Source of the DNA: Lepeophtheirus salmonis
Taxonomy: Eukaryota; Arthropoda; Copepoda; Siphonostomatoida; Caligidae
NCBI RefSeq assembly: GCF_016086655.4
Contig: NC_052140.2
Location: 22,382,001 to 22,446,000 of the forward strand
Reading direction: 5' to 3'
DNA: 64,000 nt
Position 1 is the stretch's first letter. Each line of letters starts with the position of its first letter. Below are positions 42,165 to 53,960 of this stretch, one piece after another. The notes beneath the pieces were generated by a model that saw only the letters and a program-made list of their open reading frames with translations, ran no database searches and had not been told where the DNA came from. The translations under genes were made by a program, and so were the position numbers.

Positions 42165-43113
42165 AGTCCGGATTGTAACAATGACCAACGAAGTATATTT
42201 TGGGGAGAGGTAGATTTTTATAGGAAAAAAAAAAAAAAAAATTCGAAAAAAATTCAAAAAAATTATCACAGCTGTTTTTAATAAAATTAAATCTCTTGGA
42301 GATAAATTTCAAATATTCTATTTTTTGAAAAATAAATTCAAAGATCCAAGGCTGTTCACAAAATATTAAATTCTTTCAAAAAAGTTTAAGAATTTACGTC
42401 TGTTTACGTAAATCTAAATTTTTGGAAAAAATTCAAAAATCAATCCTATTCAAGAAAAAAATTTATTTTTTGGAAAAAAAAAATCAAAAAGCCACAATTG
42501 CTTACATAAAATTAAATTTGTTGGAAAAAAATTCAAATTATCAATTTTTTGGAAAAAAATTCAAATATTTAATTTTTGAAAAACAAGTTTAAAGATCCAC
42601 AGCTATTCATTTTATATTTTATATTAATTTTTTTGGAAAAAAGTTTCAAAAATCCTCAGCTGTTTACAGAAAATTTAATTTTTTGAAAACAAATTTAAAA
42701 AATCTACAACTATTCACAAGACATGTATTATTTTTGGAAAACAATTTTAAAAAATTTCAAAAATCCACAACTGTTCACAAATATTTTAAATATAAAACTT
42801 TTAGAATGAAATCTATAGCTATTCACAAAAAATTTCAAAAATCCAAAGCTGTTTACAAAAAATTATTTTTTTTGGAAAAAAACTTCAAAAAATAGATTAA
42901 AAAATTTAAAATTTTATGTAAAAAATATAAATTTATTTATTTGAGAAATATTTTAAAAATCCAAAGCTTTTCATCGAATATTAATTTTTTTAGAAAAAAA
43001 TTATGAAAAGTTAAATTATATTTCAAATATTAAATTTTCTAGTAAAAAGCAAAAATTCCTTAATTGGTGGGGGGTACATCCCCCCCCCACGCTTACCCCT
43101 GCAGACACCCCTG
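42165..43113 (+). mobile_element. AT-minisatellite element
   Basis: Decayed left end (gcagtccggattg, near 42164) followed by the family motif tatattttggggagagg. Right end CCCCTGCAGACACCCCTG finishing at 43113, with the G/C stem ggggggtacatcccccccc before it. About 17 units of about 50 bp (ttcaaaaatccacagctattcac). A 70-codon frame at 42683-42895 merely reads through the repeat. Confidence 0.75.
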
Positions 43114-44049
43114 ATTGGACAATATAAATATAAAGATGTCTCGTTTTTGTACCAGAAACTGGCAGAGTTAATTAGATTTGTGTGTAACAAAAATTTCTCT
43201 TTTAAAGGTTATTATTTTCAATGTAGGCAAATAAATCTCAGAGAACTATTCTAGAACAATGAAAAGATGGCTACCTGCTATTAAAGCAGATACATTCCTT
43301 TTTGTTGGAGATCTCCAATCATACTCTTGCAAGTTATGGAAGAAAGTCCATTGAAAACTTTTAATAGCAAGTGAAGGTTTAAATCCTTTTATTTGATCGT
43401 CCAATTTGGCCATTCAATATTTCAAATTTTTCCTTAATCCTTCCTGGTTTTTATTATTATAAAACTGGACTATATACGTCTCTTTCAAAATGGCAGACAT
43501 CAACAAAGCTGACGTCACATGAAAACGCTCCATGAGGATCTCAAGTGATTTCAAACCACAGCTGCGTTTCATTCTGCTGCTCTTGAGATTATCATCAAAC
43601 ATTGATTAGAAAACGCTGAGTGTTTTTATATGCTTGTATATGGTTGGTTTCAAGTGTATTATGGGACAAGCATGCGTACATAGTCCAGCCCCACCTTTCT
43701 TCATACTTTCCTCACATCTAAAATGTCGGACAAACTACTTATGATCATTATCTGATTGAATCTCTGACGTAATTGTATTGAAATATATCTTTATACATCT
43801 GTGTAATATACAGAACTTTCACTTCAAAGATCCTACTTACATTATTGGATTATCAAATTTGCTTTTAATCTCTTATAATACCCCCGAAGAAGAAGAAAAA
43901 AAATAAATATCCCTTTATTAAAAATTAAAAATGGTCGAAACAATCAATTTTGTATATAATACATGTGATGTGTCAATCTTGAACAAAAATTTAAAAAAAT
44001 GAGAAAATCCCCTTTTATTTTTCTCTTCATACATCTTCAAGACATATTA
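43114..44049. other. Non-coding stretch
   Basis: Contains the 50-bp TGACGTCA repeat (43481). No gene recognised. Confidence 0.4.
43481..43533 (+). repeat. 50-bp conserved repeat with TGACGTCA, copy 2 of 3
   Basis: tctttcaaaatggcagacat, caacaaagctgacgtcacat, gaaaacgctccat; octamer at 43510-43517. Closest to the copy at 58790. Confidence 0.65.
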
Positions 44050-44758
44050 TCTCTGAATAGAGCAAGTTGAGACGTTTGGAAAGACCAAAGCTGATTCAAA
44101 AATTTCTCAAAATCAACCAAAAATTAAAGCAAAGTTTTGCTCTTTTCTGATGAAAAAAGCTATGAGTGTTGATGCCACTTTTAAAAGCCAGAACAGCCTC
44201 CATATCACAAATGAAAATCCATTCAATGTATCAGATTCATTGAGACATGTCTTCAAAACTAAAATTCCAGTGGCCAGAACAGGTGAAGTCTGAACTCTCA
44301 TTTTTGTGAAGAGAAAGAAGTTGCGAAATTCAGATGCGTATATGGAACTTCTGGATAAGAAAATTCTACCTTGGGCCAGAGAAAAGTTCGAGGACAACTT
44401 TGTTTTCACTCCAGATGGAGCTCATAGTAATCGCACAATTAAGACCCAGGCCTTCCTAAGAGACAACTTTCCAGACCTTTGAGACCTCAACATGTGGCCA
44501 CCTTTCTCTCCAAACGCATACTCCTTTAACTACTCTATGTAGGTGCATCTGGAGGAAAGGGGTTGTCCTACTCTTCACAGGAGTGTCCAGCCTCTAGAGG
44601 CTTCCATCAAGAAGGAGTGGACTAAGCTGGAATCTGACTATATAATCAAGGTCAAAAAGCTATTTAGGCCTTGTATACAGGCAATTATTAGAGCTGAGGG
44701 CTCATATAATGAGTCAAAGTTATACCAAGCAGTATTTTCAGAGGATTTCCTTAAATAG
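44050..44758 (+). pseudogene. Mariner transposase lacking its N-terminus
   Basis: LFSDEKSYEC with catalytic Asp 1 (near 44148), then in another frame ITNENPFNVSDSLRHVFKTK, RNSDAYMELLDKKILPWARE, DNFVFTPDGAHSNRTIKTQA with catalytic Asp 2 (codon 44413), MWPPFSPNAYSFNYSM where catalytic Asp 3 should be (Asn, codon 44527), then VHLEERGCPTLHRSVQPLEA, SIKKEWTKLESDYIIKVKKL and FRPCIQAIIRAEGSYNE. The frame runs past the usual end to a stop at 44756. The HTH domain is not found upstream. It is long and recognisable but has stops at about 44307, 44481 and 44540. Confidence 0.82.
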
Positions 44759-45189
44759 ATATCCACACAGAACCTTTTATTTAAACTTTACTTTTCAAAA
44801 ATTGAAAATAATAAAATGTGCACCACTAGATAAGATCAAGCCTGTATACAGGGTACAACTTTTATTTACCAAACTTTTTCGAAATATAACAGCAACGGAA
44901 AGTTGTGTGATGAATAATAATGTTTTCATCAATGTAAGACATCACTAATATAAAACTTTTGTGTTGATTCTAGTGCACATACCCCGCCAGAGTTTCAACA
45001 GTTTATTTAATTTTGTTGGTTAAGAGTGTTGTTATGTATACTGGATAGACAATCCAATGTATAGGGTCCTTATTTGTAAAAATAGCGCCATTTTAAATAT
45101 AAAACGGAGGGTGTTTCATACAAGAGTTGAGTAGCTTTTCACATAACTAAAATGATAAAAAAATATCAAGTATCAAATCCACTGGATGC
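44759..45189. other. Non-coding, mariner-end-like motif
   Basis: gtatacagggtacaact near 44843 resembles a mariner end (CAGGGT after TA) and may belong to either neighbour. Confidence 0.35.
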
Positions 45190-45760
45190 CAGGCTAATAC
45201 AGAGGAGATTTCAGCCCTTAATGGCGTCAGTTTAAGCACTATGGAACGTATGGCAAGGTAGGAAAGAGACGGAATAAGTCTCAAAAGGAAGTTAGAATCA
45301 GAGACAACTATTTTTTTTCTAAAGGACGGCTTTATGGAGGTTTTTTTGAAGCGGATCGCAGCAGACCCAACAGAGCTTATCAGAGATTGTAACAGCATTG
45401 GACAACTATATATTTTCAGCATATGCAGGAGTGCACACAGCAGGCAAAGTGCAGAATCCCCATAAGAGTTCTTTCTCAAATGTTTAGCTGGAGGACTATT
45501 TGCCTCCATCGTCACCAGATCTTAAACAGTTGGATTATTTCGGATGATAGCAAGGTCAACTCCATTCCTCATTCAAATTTGGAGTCTGTCAATTCAAGCA
45601 TCGAAAAAAAGAGGGATTCATATCTGGAGAACAAGATAGGGGATATTTGTAGTAGTTTGCCATTTGCGTATCCAGGCTGTCATCGCCATTTTAAATCTGT
45701 TTTTGGTGCAAATTTATCCAAGTATAATTGTGGTCAATTTTCCGTGTCGTTATTTTAGCC
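45190..45760 (+). pseudogene. Mariner transposase, internal deletion
   Basis: NTEEISALNGVSLSTMERMA (first HTH), LKRKLESETTIF, VFLKRIAADPTELIRDC (linker to second HTH, 45340-45390). It then jumps to HTAGKVQNP in a shifted frame (after the second-Asp motif) and YLPPSSPDLKQLDYFG with catalytic Asp 3 (codon 45533). In another frame follow SIPHSNLESVNSSIEKKRDS, YLENKIGDICSSL and IRIQAVIAIL, the usual C-terminal helix. Catalytic Asp 1 region deleted. A different lineage from the copy at 44050 judging by its linker. Confidence 0.75.
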
Positions 45761-46309
45761 TTAAAATTTAATAATTCATGCTTCTCTCAATGACCTCTGG
45801 TGGACTAAATTTGTACCAAAATCATTCTTTTGTTATTATTTCGCCAATTGTTTTTATAGATTTGTTCTTGTGGTTAAATATATGCTTGGACAATAATGAA
45901 GAAAAAGCGAAGAAATCTACGTCGTTCAAGATTTTGACTGTTTATCAATCATTTTTTCACGCTCAGATGCTCAAAAATGAGCAGAAAGTATGAACGGCCC
46001 TCAATTTTCCCTCAATATCCTATTCTTAAGATATATTACAAATCAATTTAGTTGGAAATGAATGAGATGAATCGTGATTAGAAAAAAAAAAACAACGATT
46101 AAGAGCATATTAATATTCATTGATGATATTACGAGTCAAAATGTTATGTCTTTAAAAAATAATTAAATCGTCTGTCTATGTACAAACATATTAGTGTTTG
46201 ATTCCAGTATTAATATTCGAGCTTGTAAAGAACATTGAACTTTACTAAATCTCTGTTAGATAACAGGGATTTTAAACACTCCAAGATTGATAGAAATACT
46301 CCTTATTCT
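45761..46309. other. Non-coding stretch
   Basis: A 71-codon frame at 45778-45993 has no family features. Confidence 0.35.
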
Positions 46310-47170
46310 TATAAAAGAAAACTACAAACTGAACTAAAAAGCTTGAACTCAACCAAACTCGAAAATTGGTAACCTTCGCTAACACGAAAACTCCATTCAA
46401 TTTCAAAATTCGTAATTTGTTCTAGCACAAACTCTCTATCCAACTCAAAAATTGGTAACTTGTCCTAATACGAACACTTGACGGAACTCAAAAATGATAT
46501 ATTGCTCTAACAAGAACAGGGACGTCTGCAGGATTATATTTTGGTTGGGCTTGGTTTTTGGAATTTATGAAATCCATAGCTATTTACAAAAAATTTGAAA
46601 AAAATAATTTTAAAAATTGAATTTCTCGGAAAAAAATTAAAAAATCTATTGCTTTTCACAAAAAAATTAATTTTTCGTAAAAAAAAATCCAAAAATCCAT
46701 AGGTAAAACAAAAAATTCAAAAGTCCATAGCTATTAAAAAAAAAAAAATTTAAATTTAAAAAAAAAGCAAACATTACATTTCTAATGTTAAATTTTTTGG
46801 AAAAAAAAAAAAATAGAAAAAAATTAAATTAAATTTTTTTGAAAAATTAAATTTTTTGGAAAAAAAATTCCAAAAATCCATATTTATTCATTAAAAAAAA
46901 ATTACCAAGAAAATTTGAAGAATTAAATTTTTTGGATATTGGGGGGGGGGGTTCAAGTCCCTCCAACGCACTCTCTGCGAACGCCCCCTGTCAAACACTA
47001 ACCACATACCTTAAAAACTCAAATTCCAGTGAACTCAAAAATTGATATATTGTTTGAATACAAACCCTCAGCGCAGAACTCTTAAACTTGAACTCTACCA
47101 AACTCAAAAATTTGTAGATTATCCCGAACACAAACTCTGAAGATGCGGAACTCAAAAATTTAGACACGAA
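46310..47170 (+). repeat. Degenerate 50-bp tandem array split by an insertion
   Basis: Units resemble aactcaaaaattggtaactt-gtcctaatacgaacactc. Seen at about 46350, 46400, 46450 and 46495, then again after the insertion from 46991 (gaactcaaaaattgatatat, aaactcaaaaatttgtagat, gaactcaaaaatttagacac). Not related to the repeat inside the AT-minisatellite elements. Confidence 0.75.
46517..46990 (+). mobile_element. AT-minisatellite element inserted in a tandem array
   Basis: Left end CAGGGACGTCTGCAGG at 46517 followed by attatattttggttgggctt. Right end CTGCGAACGCCCCCTG finishing at 46990, after the G run and agtccctcc. Body of about 50-bp AT units. The flanks are units of the 46310-47170 array, which supports insertion at exactly these edges. 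No clear target duplication (acaagaa / tcaaaca). Confidence 0.83.
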
Positions 47171-48094
47171 TCTAACCCTAGTATATATTTATAGGTATAT
47201 TCAAACAAAATTTATGATATTGACCCAATAATATTAATAGCTGACAAGTCTTCTTCAATTTTCAATTTTTTCTTTCTCTTTTTGAATTAATTCTTCCTTT
47301 AAATTTTTGAGAGGATTTAAAAGTCAGGAGCGTCTTTCAATAAAATATAAAATAAATATGACCTATTTTTACAAAAAAAATATTATTACTTGATATCAAC
47401 CTGATGATGAAAATCTCAGACTTAAACCCCAAAGAATTTTGTTTATGAAACTTAAGACGATTTTTTTAAGGCATGGAAGTGGGATAATCAAGATTGAGTA
47501 ATATATTATATGAAAGGTTGTCAGACTTCGTGTAGGGTCTTTAAATTTTTTATTGGAGAGAAAACAAACATAAACAAAAATTACTTACTTACATTGTAGA
47601 GTCAAAACGAATATTGAAGACGAATATGTGGCCCGTCAACGCAAAAGTAAGTTAGAATGAAGTGTGACTTAAATTTGTATTATTCGACTAAATACCGTCA
47701 ATTTATATCCCCCAAAAAAAAAAAATCTTATTAACCCTTTCATCGCGCCGCAAATGTTGCATTGCAGTGTTTCGAAAAGTCTTGGAATGTTATTAAAATG
47801 AAGAAATTAATAGGTATCACAAGTATTTTTTTAGCCTTATTTGATAGCCTTAGAATTGAGGTCAGATTAAATACTCTTGTGGAAAATGGTTATAAAAAGG
47901 GGTTCTCTCTCATCGATATCCTATATTCTTGGGACTTATCAAGGGTTTTATATCCATCCCTTTGCCTGTTTATAACAGGATTAAGAGTTTCTTAGATTTA
48001 AGGTTTCTTAAAAAATGAAGAAAATGACCGATTGAATTATGTTTATGGTTATTCTGGATGCGTTAACAGCTCTGGAGATGAGTTTGGTATTAAT
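47171..48094. other. Non-coding with repeat unit at 47640-47765
   Basis: 47640-47765 matches the repeat units at 1975-2430. A 77-codon frame at 47762-47995 is not convincing. The string cagattaaatactctt at 47863 recurs at 48668. Confidence 0.4.
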
Positions 48095-48670
48095 TTTTTT
48101 TTGAGCAGCTTTGCAATTTGATTATTTTTTTCCAAAAAATTAACTTTTTTTGTGAATAGTCCTGGATTTTTGAAAAAAAAAAATCGAAAAATTTTAATAT
48201 TAGAGTTTTTTTTCAAGAAATTTAATTTTTGATATTTTTTCTAAAAATTTAATTTTTTCTTCAATTGCTATGGATTTTTGAAACTTCTTTCCAAAAATTT
48301 AATTTTTTGTTAACAGCTATGGATGTTTGAAATTTTTTTCCGAAAAATTTAATTTTTTTTGTGAATAGTTGTGGATTTTTGAAATTTTTCGAAAATATTT
48401 TTATTTTCAATTTAATTTCTTAATTTTATCTAAATAATTTAACTTTCTGGGAATAGCCATGGATTTTTGAAGTTATTTTCCAAAAAAAGTAATATTTGAA
48501 ATTTAATTTTTGAAATTTTTTGTCAAAAATTAATTTTTTTGTGGCAGCTGTGGATTTTTTAAATTTTTTTCCTAAAAATTTCATTTTTAATATTAAATAT
48601 CGGGATTTTTTTAAATTCCAAAAACCAAGCCACCCTAATATATATATATAATCCTGTGGATGCCCGGCAG
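48095..48670 (-). mobile_element. AT-minisatellite element, left end decayed
   Basis: Body of about 50-bp units (aatttaattttttgtgaatagttgtggatttttg). Right end ccaaaaaccaagccacccta, TA run, then atcctgtggatgccc, the inverse of the family start. The left end is unclear. Confidence 0.65.
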
Positions 48671-48714
48671 ATTAAATACTCTTAAATAGAAAATGGAAGC
48701 AAAAGTTGTTGTTG

Positions 48715-49090
48715 TATAGGAGGGTTTTTTGGACCTGACTATGTAAAGGTTGTTTCTGAAGCCTTAATGACTCATTTTTTACGGCCGGTTTTAACACTCT
48801 ACACTTGGCAACTTTTTTGTTTTTTTCATGGCCAGCACAATCATTTTTATTCTTGCATTGGTTTCAAAACCCTCTTTGGACAACTTGTGGAGTTATTATG
48901 CTTAGTCAAGCACTTTGATGTTTGTATTTAACGTTATTTTCAGCTTTAAGTCGTTTCTTGACCGTCCAGCCAGTCTGGTTTGTAAGTGAGAACATGTGCA
49001 TGATGTTGGTATCAGTGTGTCGGTTGCGGAGTCGAACGGTAACTTCCTTTCTTTTGCCTTTTATTTTCCGATTGAGAGTATTTAATCTAA
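48715..49090 (-). pseudogene. Possible mariner N-terminal fragment
   Basis: The minus strand from about 49075 reads EVTVRLRNRHTDTNIMHMFS, LTNQTGWTVKKRLKAEN, then ITPQVVQRGFETNARIKMIV and LAMKKTKKLPSVE, in shifting frames. This resembles the two HTH units of some copepod mariner transposases as I recall them (NQTVWTVKKKL, VxARxxxNxxxKMxxLAKKK). No catalytic motif. Low confidence. Confidence 0.38.
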
Positions 49091-49099
49091 CCTACACAG

Positions 49100-50026
49100 C
49101 TGACCATATATCTAAAACTATTACACCAAAAAGTTCGAACAGAAAGTGCTAAAAAAACAACCCTACGAAATTTCTTAAATTTTCATTTTAACTATAAGTA
49201 TCAAAAAGTTGATCCTCACAATAAATGAATTAAAAATTGACAGATTTTATTTGAAAAGGACCCCAACGAGGTCCAAATTAAGTATCTTAAATCAAATAAA
49301 GGTTCTAAACTATAGCAAAAACTCTTGAGCCCCTTAACTCTACCCACACATTTGAATGCTAAGCATATAATTGACTCAAATATCTAAATGATATATTGGG
49401 GCTGGTTTACTTTTTTTGATTTGTGTTCAAGATTGCTTATATATTGACAATGCCACATACATATGTAACACACGACAGATAAAACAAGACTAAAAAAAAA
49501 CTAACTTGATATTATTTTTTGCAAAATGTTCTTGAAATATGAATGTATAATTCACAAAATGAAAGTTTATCCGACCCATATTATAAATCATATTAACACC
49601 CAAATGAAAAAAAAAAAAAATCTGGAAATTGATGCTGTTGTGTAGTAGACAACTTGTGGAAAATAAAATAAAAATTCAGGATATAAATAACTTATAGAGG
49701 AGACAGAGGGGAGTTTTAACATTTTTTTCCCCCCTACTTTTGGCTGATTGCACAAGTTTTGTCAAAAAAGTAATCCAACATAATTACTTTTGTTGTCAAA
49801 ATTATTATATATTTGGTCGAAATGTGTCAAAAGTTATAGCCTTATCTTAAAAAAATGTTTACCATCAAAATTTTATCAAAAATCTTCTTTTTTGTCACAT
49901 CAATATATAAAGTTATATGACTAATTTTGTCTCTGGTAACTTTTCTTCAATTCTTAAAAATCAAATTTAGCATTTATAAAATTAAAAATCTTGTTAAAAT
50001 AGTCAATAATTTGTAAAAAAAAAAAG
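49100..50026. other. Non-coding stretch
   Basis: Nothing recognised apart from A tracts. Confidence 0.35.
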
Positions 50027-50175
50027 GTCAAGTATCATTCATCTGAGGAGGCCTTGAAGAAGTCTATTACCCGTGCAATAGCTAAGTTTGATACGAACGA
50101 AGTCGCCCGTTTCTTCTAAAAGTTCCGACGCTGTGTGGCCGAGGTTATCAAGGTGGATCTTATATAAAGATAAAG
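50027..50175 (+). pseudogene. Mariner transposase C-terminal fragment
   Basis: Reads KYHSSEEALKKSITRAIAKF then DTNEVARFF, stop, KFRRCVAEVIKVDLI. Intact mariners have SxEALKxSIxxEWxxxDxxEVxxxCKxFRxRVxxxIxAEGGYIE at the end. Only the last 50 residues remain. Confidence 0.65.
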
Positions 50176-50469
50176 TATGGCATTTTTTAACTATTATTTA
50201 AAATAGTGAATAATTAGGGTAATTATATTTATGGATAGCAAAATATTGTTGCGTCTTGAAGTCTGTAGTTATCCGATATCTTGAAGAAAACCTCATTGAT
50301 AATGTACTAGTTACAACTGTACCCAGTCCTCCTTAGTTTAAAAATAAGAATATATCAAATATTTATACATGAGGTCAATTTTTCATATTTTTTGAAGTCT
50401 TTTTAAGCATTGGCCTACATGCATCATTACTACTTGATCTGCATGATATTTTTGTTAAGGTAAGGGGGG
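50176..50469. other. Non-coding stretch
   Basis: Nothing recognised. Confidence 0.3.
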
Positions 50470-51180
50470 GGGGGATTGGGGAAATAGAAAAATAATTTCA
50501 AAAATCTATAGCTATTCATAAAAAAGGAATTTTTTTAGAAAAAAACTCAAAAATCCACAATTTTTCAAATAAATTAATTTTTTACGAAAAAAATTTGAAA
50601 AATTAAATTTTTTAGAAATTTTTTTTCAAAATCCACTATTATTTACACAACAAGGAAATTTTTTTGGAAAGAAATTTTCAAAATTCCCAGCTGTTGATAA
50701 AAAATATCATTCATACAATAAATTTCAAAAATCTACAATTATTTACAAATAAGGAAATTTTTTTGAAAAGACATTCCAAAAGTTCAGAGTATTTGACAAA
50801 AAATGAAATTTATTGGAAAAAAATTTCAAAATTAAATTTATTTGAAAAGAAATTTCAAAAATTCACTGTTGTCGACAATAAATGATTTTTTTTTTTGAAA
50901 AATTTAATTTTATTTCAAAAAAATTCAAAAATCTACGGTTATTCACAATAAATGATATTTTTGGACAAAAATTCAAAGCTGTTCAAAAAAAATTCAAAAA
51001 TTTAATTATTAATATTAATTTTTTTTGGAAAAAAAAATCTCCAAAAATCCACAACTTTTCACAAAACATTAATATTTTTGGGGAAAAAATTTCAAAAATA
51101 ATTATTTTAGAGGGAAAATTTTAAAGAATGATATTTTTTGGAAACCTACAGCCCCTCCAGCCACCGCTTAGACACCCCTC
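50470..51180 (+). mobile_element. AT-minisatellite element, left end decayed
   Basis: A G run at 50464 marks the left part. Body of about 50-bp units (tttcaaaaatctacaattatttacaaataagg). Right end cagcccctccagccaccgct then tagacacccctc near 51180. Frames of 73 and 80 codons within it only read through the repeat. Confidence 0.68.
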
Positions 51181-51639
51181 TTTGAGAACATTTATCATGA
51201 AACGAATCATAAATTATACACTTCTAATATATATATACATATCATTTTTAAATTTGTAAGAATGTTTGATTGATATTTCATCTTCCTTTTTTCGAGTCCA
51301 CAAATTTATTTTTTTTCTTGTAAAAAATTGTTAAGACAGCATGTTCCTCACCATAACAATTATTATTATTCTTACAGGATAATGGGACCAACTTATGTAA
51401 AAAAAAAAAAAAGGTAGAATAATGAGAAAAGACATAAATAGAAAACCATGAACCCCGTGCCACCTGCTCACTTTTCCCACAAATATATACGCATATCCAA
51501 ATATAGAAAAAGCACCTTTTCATCTATGAAATAAACTTTTAATTTTTAACATAAAATTTATAACTTTTTATTATGATAGGCTTTACAAAATTTACTCTAA
51601 TTTACCAGTCGATGTTTCTTCTAAGTTTCCCTCCAATTA
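51181..51639. other. Non-coding stretch
   Basis: 81-codon minus frame at 51278-51523 runs through an A tract; not called. Confidence 0.35.
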
Positions 51640-51850
51640 GTGTTTAATAGTATTGATTGGTTGGCTACGAATTAGTTCTTATTAATTTGTGAACAATTAT
51701 CAAATAGTACTGTATAATAATTCTATAGATGGAAGGATTGGCTAACTACCACCTACTTTGAAGGGAGGTTGCGAGATACGGTAAAGGTAAAGACGTGTCC
51801 AATGTTATTACAACAAATTGTTCTAATAATGAAAATATGTTTAACAGTTC
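51640..51850 (+). repeat. Dispersed repeat R1 without insertion
   Basis: Matches 30690-30794 plus 31303-31420 (gattggttggctacgaatta, ttgtgaacaattatcaaat, ggctaactaccacctacttt, gagatacggtaaaggtaaag, acgtgt). It shows the undisturbed site for the element at 30795. Confidence 0.7.
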
Positions 51851-51959
51851 AGTGTGCGAGGGTAAATTGTGGGCTTGACTTTAAATCAATCTGAATTAGC
51901 TTAGATTGAATATATCAAAATACTAACTTGCGTTATTAAAAGTAGGGGACCACTCCAAT

Positions 51960-52485
51960 TAATCAACAATTAAAGAGTAAACTTTCAAAAGTAAGTGTCG
52001 AAGAGATTGTGAAGTTCATAGGATGCTCCCAGAGTCTTGTTTATAAGATTAAAAGCATGGTGGCTTCAGATCAGAGTCTTGAGAGGCCCCTTAGCAGTGG
52101 TAGACTCTGAGAAATCGGAAGCATAGTGGACGTAGGCACAGCGATTACCAGATCCCAGCCAAGTCGATGAGGCAGCGTGCCAAGACTCTCAATGTCAATT
52201 ATTTGACCTTTATGAGGTATGTGCAGGATTTGGGGCAGGCCTCTTATCTACTACGACATTGACAACTGCTTTAAACTGCAGCCAAGGCCAATCGGGTAAA
52301 GAGAGGTAAGGAACTGTTGAATTGGTTAAGGCATAATGGGTCAACAATTTGTATCTGTCGATAGACTGTTCTTCCGTCGACTATTCAATTTTGAATGTAG
52401 TCGAGAAGAGTGCTAATGCTACCCTTGGGGCCACTTTGGAGGCCATGGTAGCATCCCAGGGAAATCCCTTTGAAAAATACAAGGA
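51960..52485 (+). pseudogene. Mariner transposase, catalytic region deleted
   Basis: Reads KVSVEEIVKFIGCSQSLVYK then IKSMVASDQSLERPLSSGRL (first HTH and GR linker). In a second frame: MRQRAKTLNVNYLTFMRYVQ, AAKANRVKRGKELLNWLRHN and GSTICI (second HTH to just before catalytic Asp 1). A joint near 52370-52390 leads to VVEKSANATLGATLEAMVAS and QGNPFE, the C-terminal tail (compare AFRxRLEAMVASxGxxFE). All three catalytic aspartates are gone. The same N-plus-tail architecture as several other copies here. Confidence 0.78.
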
Positions 52486-53504
52486 TATATCAATAAACAA
52501 GTCTGTGATAAAGCCTCAATGTTGAAATCCCTTTCGTTTTTACAAAGGTTAACCTTATTTGTTCGTTATCAAAATATCCAGGATTGAGTTGTACATATAT
52601 TGTTTCGGAATCAGTAAAAATGTATTCATAATCCGGATCCTATTTTATTCAGGTCCAAAGTTCGGATAAAATGTTTATAAAATTCGGGACAAGTATTCGT
52701 ATAATTTTGGTTTCGGTTCTGGATCTGAAAGTTTGGTTACCTTGTATTTACCCAATTATTTACATTTATGATCCGAACCGGTCCCAATACGAATTAAAAT
52801 TGTACATATGTGATCATTAAGTTTAAATGTGAAGCATTTAGGGATGTAGACTCCCCCTAATTTACCTAACATTTAACACGCAAAGGATATCCAGTAGGGC
52901 GGTTTGTTTTTCAAATTTTTTTTCGAACAATGTCAACAGTGTAATCCTTTGTTGAACTCGGAGTAGAGTTGAAGATCGACATTAGAATAATTTGTGTCTA
53001 TGCCCTTGATTTTTTTCTTTCCCCTCCTCCTTCTCCTTGTCACAGCTGATTTTAGCTGATCTAAAAAAACAAGGCTATGACAGCTAAATTGATCTCCTCC
53101 AAAACATTCTTCGAATTGTCAGGGTTACCATGTTAATTTTTGGTGTTTTTTTTTAACATGACCTCTATACCGAACAGCATTAATGTTGACATACATTTGT
53201 ATGTATATAAACCACTAAGGTAAACTATTAACTTACCTGTAACCTCTATGTAGAACAAAACCATTTCCCTTAATCAACTAAATATATATATATTTGTATC
53301 ATGTGGTAATAAGAAGCGCGCATGTTGTCATACTATTAATAGAACAGACTCAACTGATAAATATCAAGTTCAAGATCAGCATGACAGCTGTACGTACCTA
53401 GGGACAAAATGTCATCTATAAATCATTAAAATTTAAAAAAAGAAAATCAAATTAAACTCCCGTTTGGTTCATGAGACTTGATAGTATCAAGTTTATTTAA
53501 GGTA
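52486..53504. other. Non-coding, includes dispersed repeat
   Basis: 52885-53160 matches the repeat at 6820-7205 (gagtagagttgaagatcgac, ctgattttagctgatct, cagggttaccatgttaa). 52640-52800 has short G/A-rich words (aagttcggat, aattcggg, tccgaaccgg), possibly another degenerate array. Confidence 0.45.
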
Positions 53505-53960
53505 TTTATCACACTGCCTTATTTCACTAACACAAAAATGATCACTGTATTTTACGTCAGCTGTGGATATGTCTGCTTCTTTACTCCTTAGATGTGTTTT
53601 GAACCTTGATTTGTTTATTTAGAATTAGTTCTTGTGAAGGCAATTTCTGACAAGTATTGAGTAATAACAATGGTGAACACTTATTTTGTAGAAATGAATT
53701 CAAACCCATAAAGGAATTTATTATTCAGCGCAGAGTACACAACGGATCTCAGTTTTTCTCTCAGTCATCTGAATTCTGAAATTTCAGGGATTATAGTAAT
53801 TAGGGACTATTATCATTGAGAGTTATCCCCTGTGTAATTTCTTAGTTAGGAAGAATTGCATTAAAAGTGCCAATTGAGTTTTCTTTTTTCTGTTTCTTTT
53901 GCAATGAAAGGTTTCGAGATACAATAAAGTTCTATTATATCCTTATAGATATTTTTATCT
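53505..53960 (+). repeat. Dispersed repeat R1, copy holding a foreign end
   Basis: cactaacacaaaaatgatca and gttttgaaccttgatttgtt match 30600-30710; ggtttcgagatacaataaag near 53909 matches R1 again. In between, at 53738-53830, sits an end of the 35625 element. Confidence 0.65.
53738..53830. repeat. Isolated end of the 35625-36484 element
   Basis: gcgcagagtacacaacggat, ctctcagtcatctgaattctg, gattatagtaattagggact, attatcattgagag: close to both ends of the element at 35625-36484, about 93 bp only, inside repeat R1. Could be a truncated insertion. Confidence 0.75.

Noticed and set aside
48922..49152. 76-codon plus-strand frame
   Set aside because: The opposite strand gives a better, though weak, mariner HTH reading over the same bases.
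50664..51124. Two long reading frames of 73 and 80 codons
   Set aside because: They only read through the AT minisatellite unit; similar frames (for example 42683-42895) arise in other copies from the same repeat, with biased Lys/Phe/Asn content.
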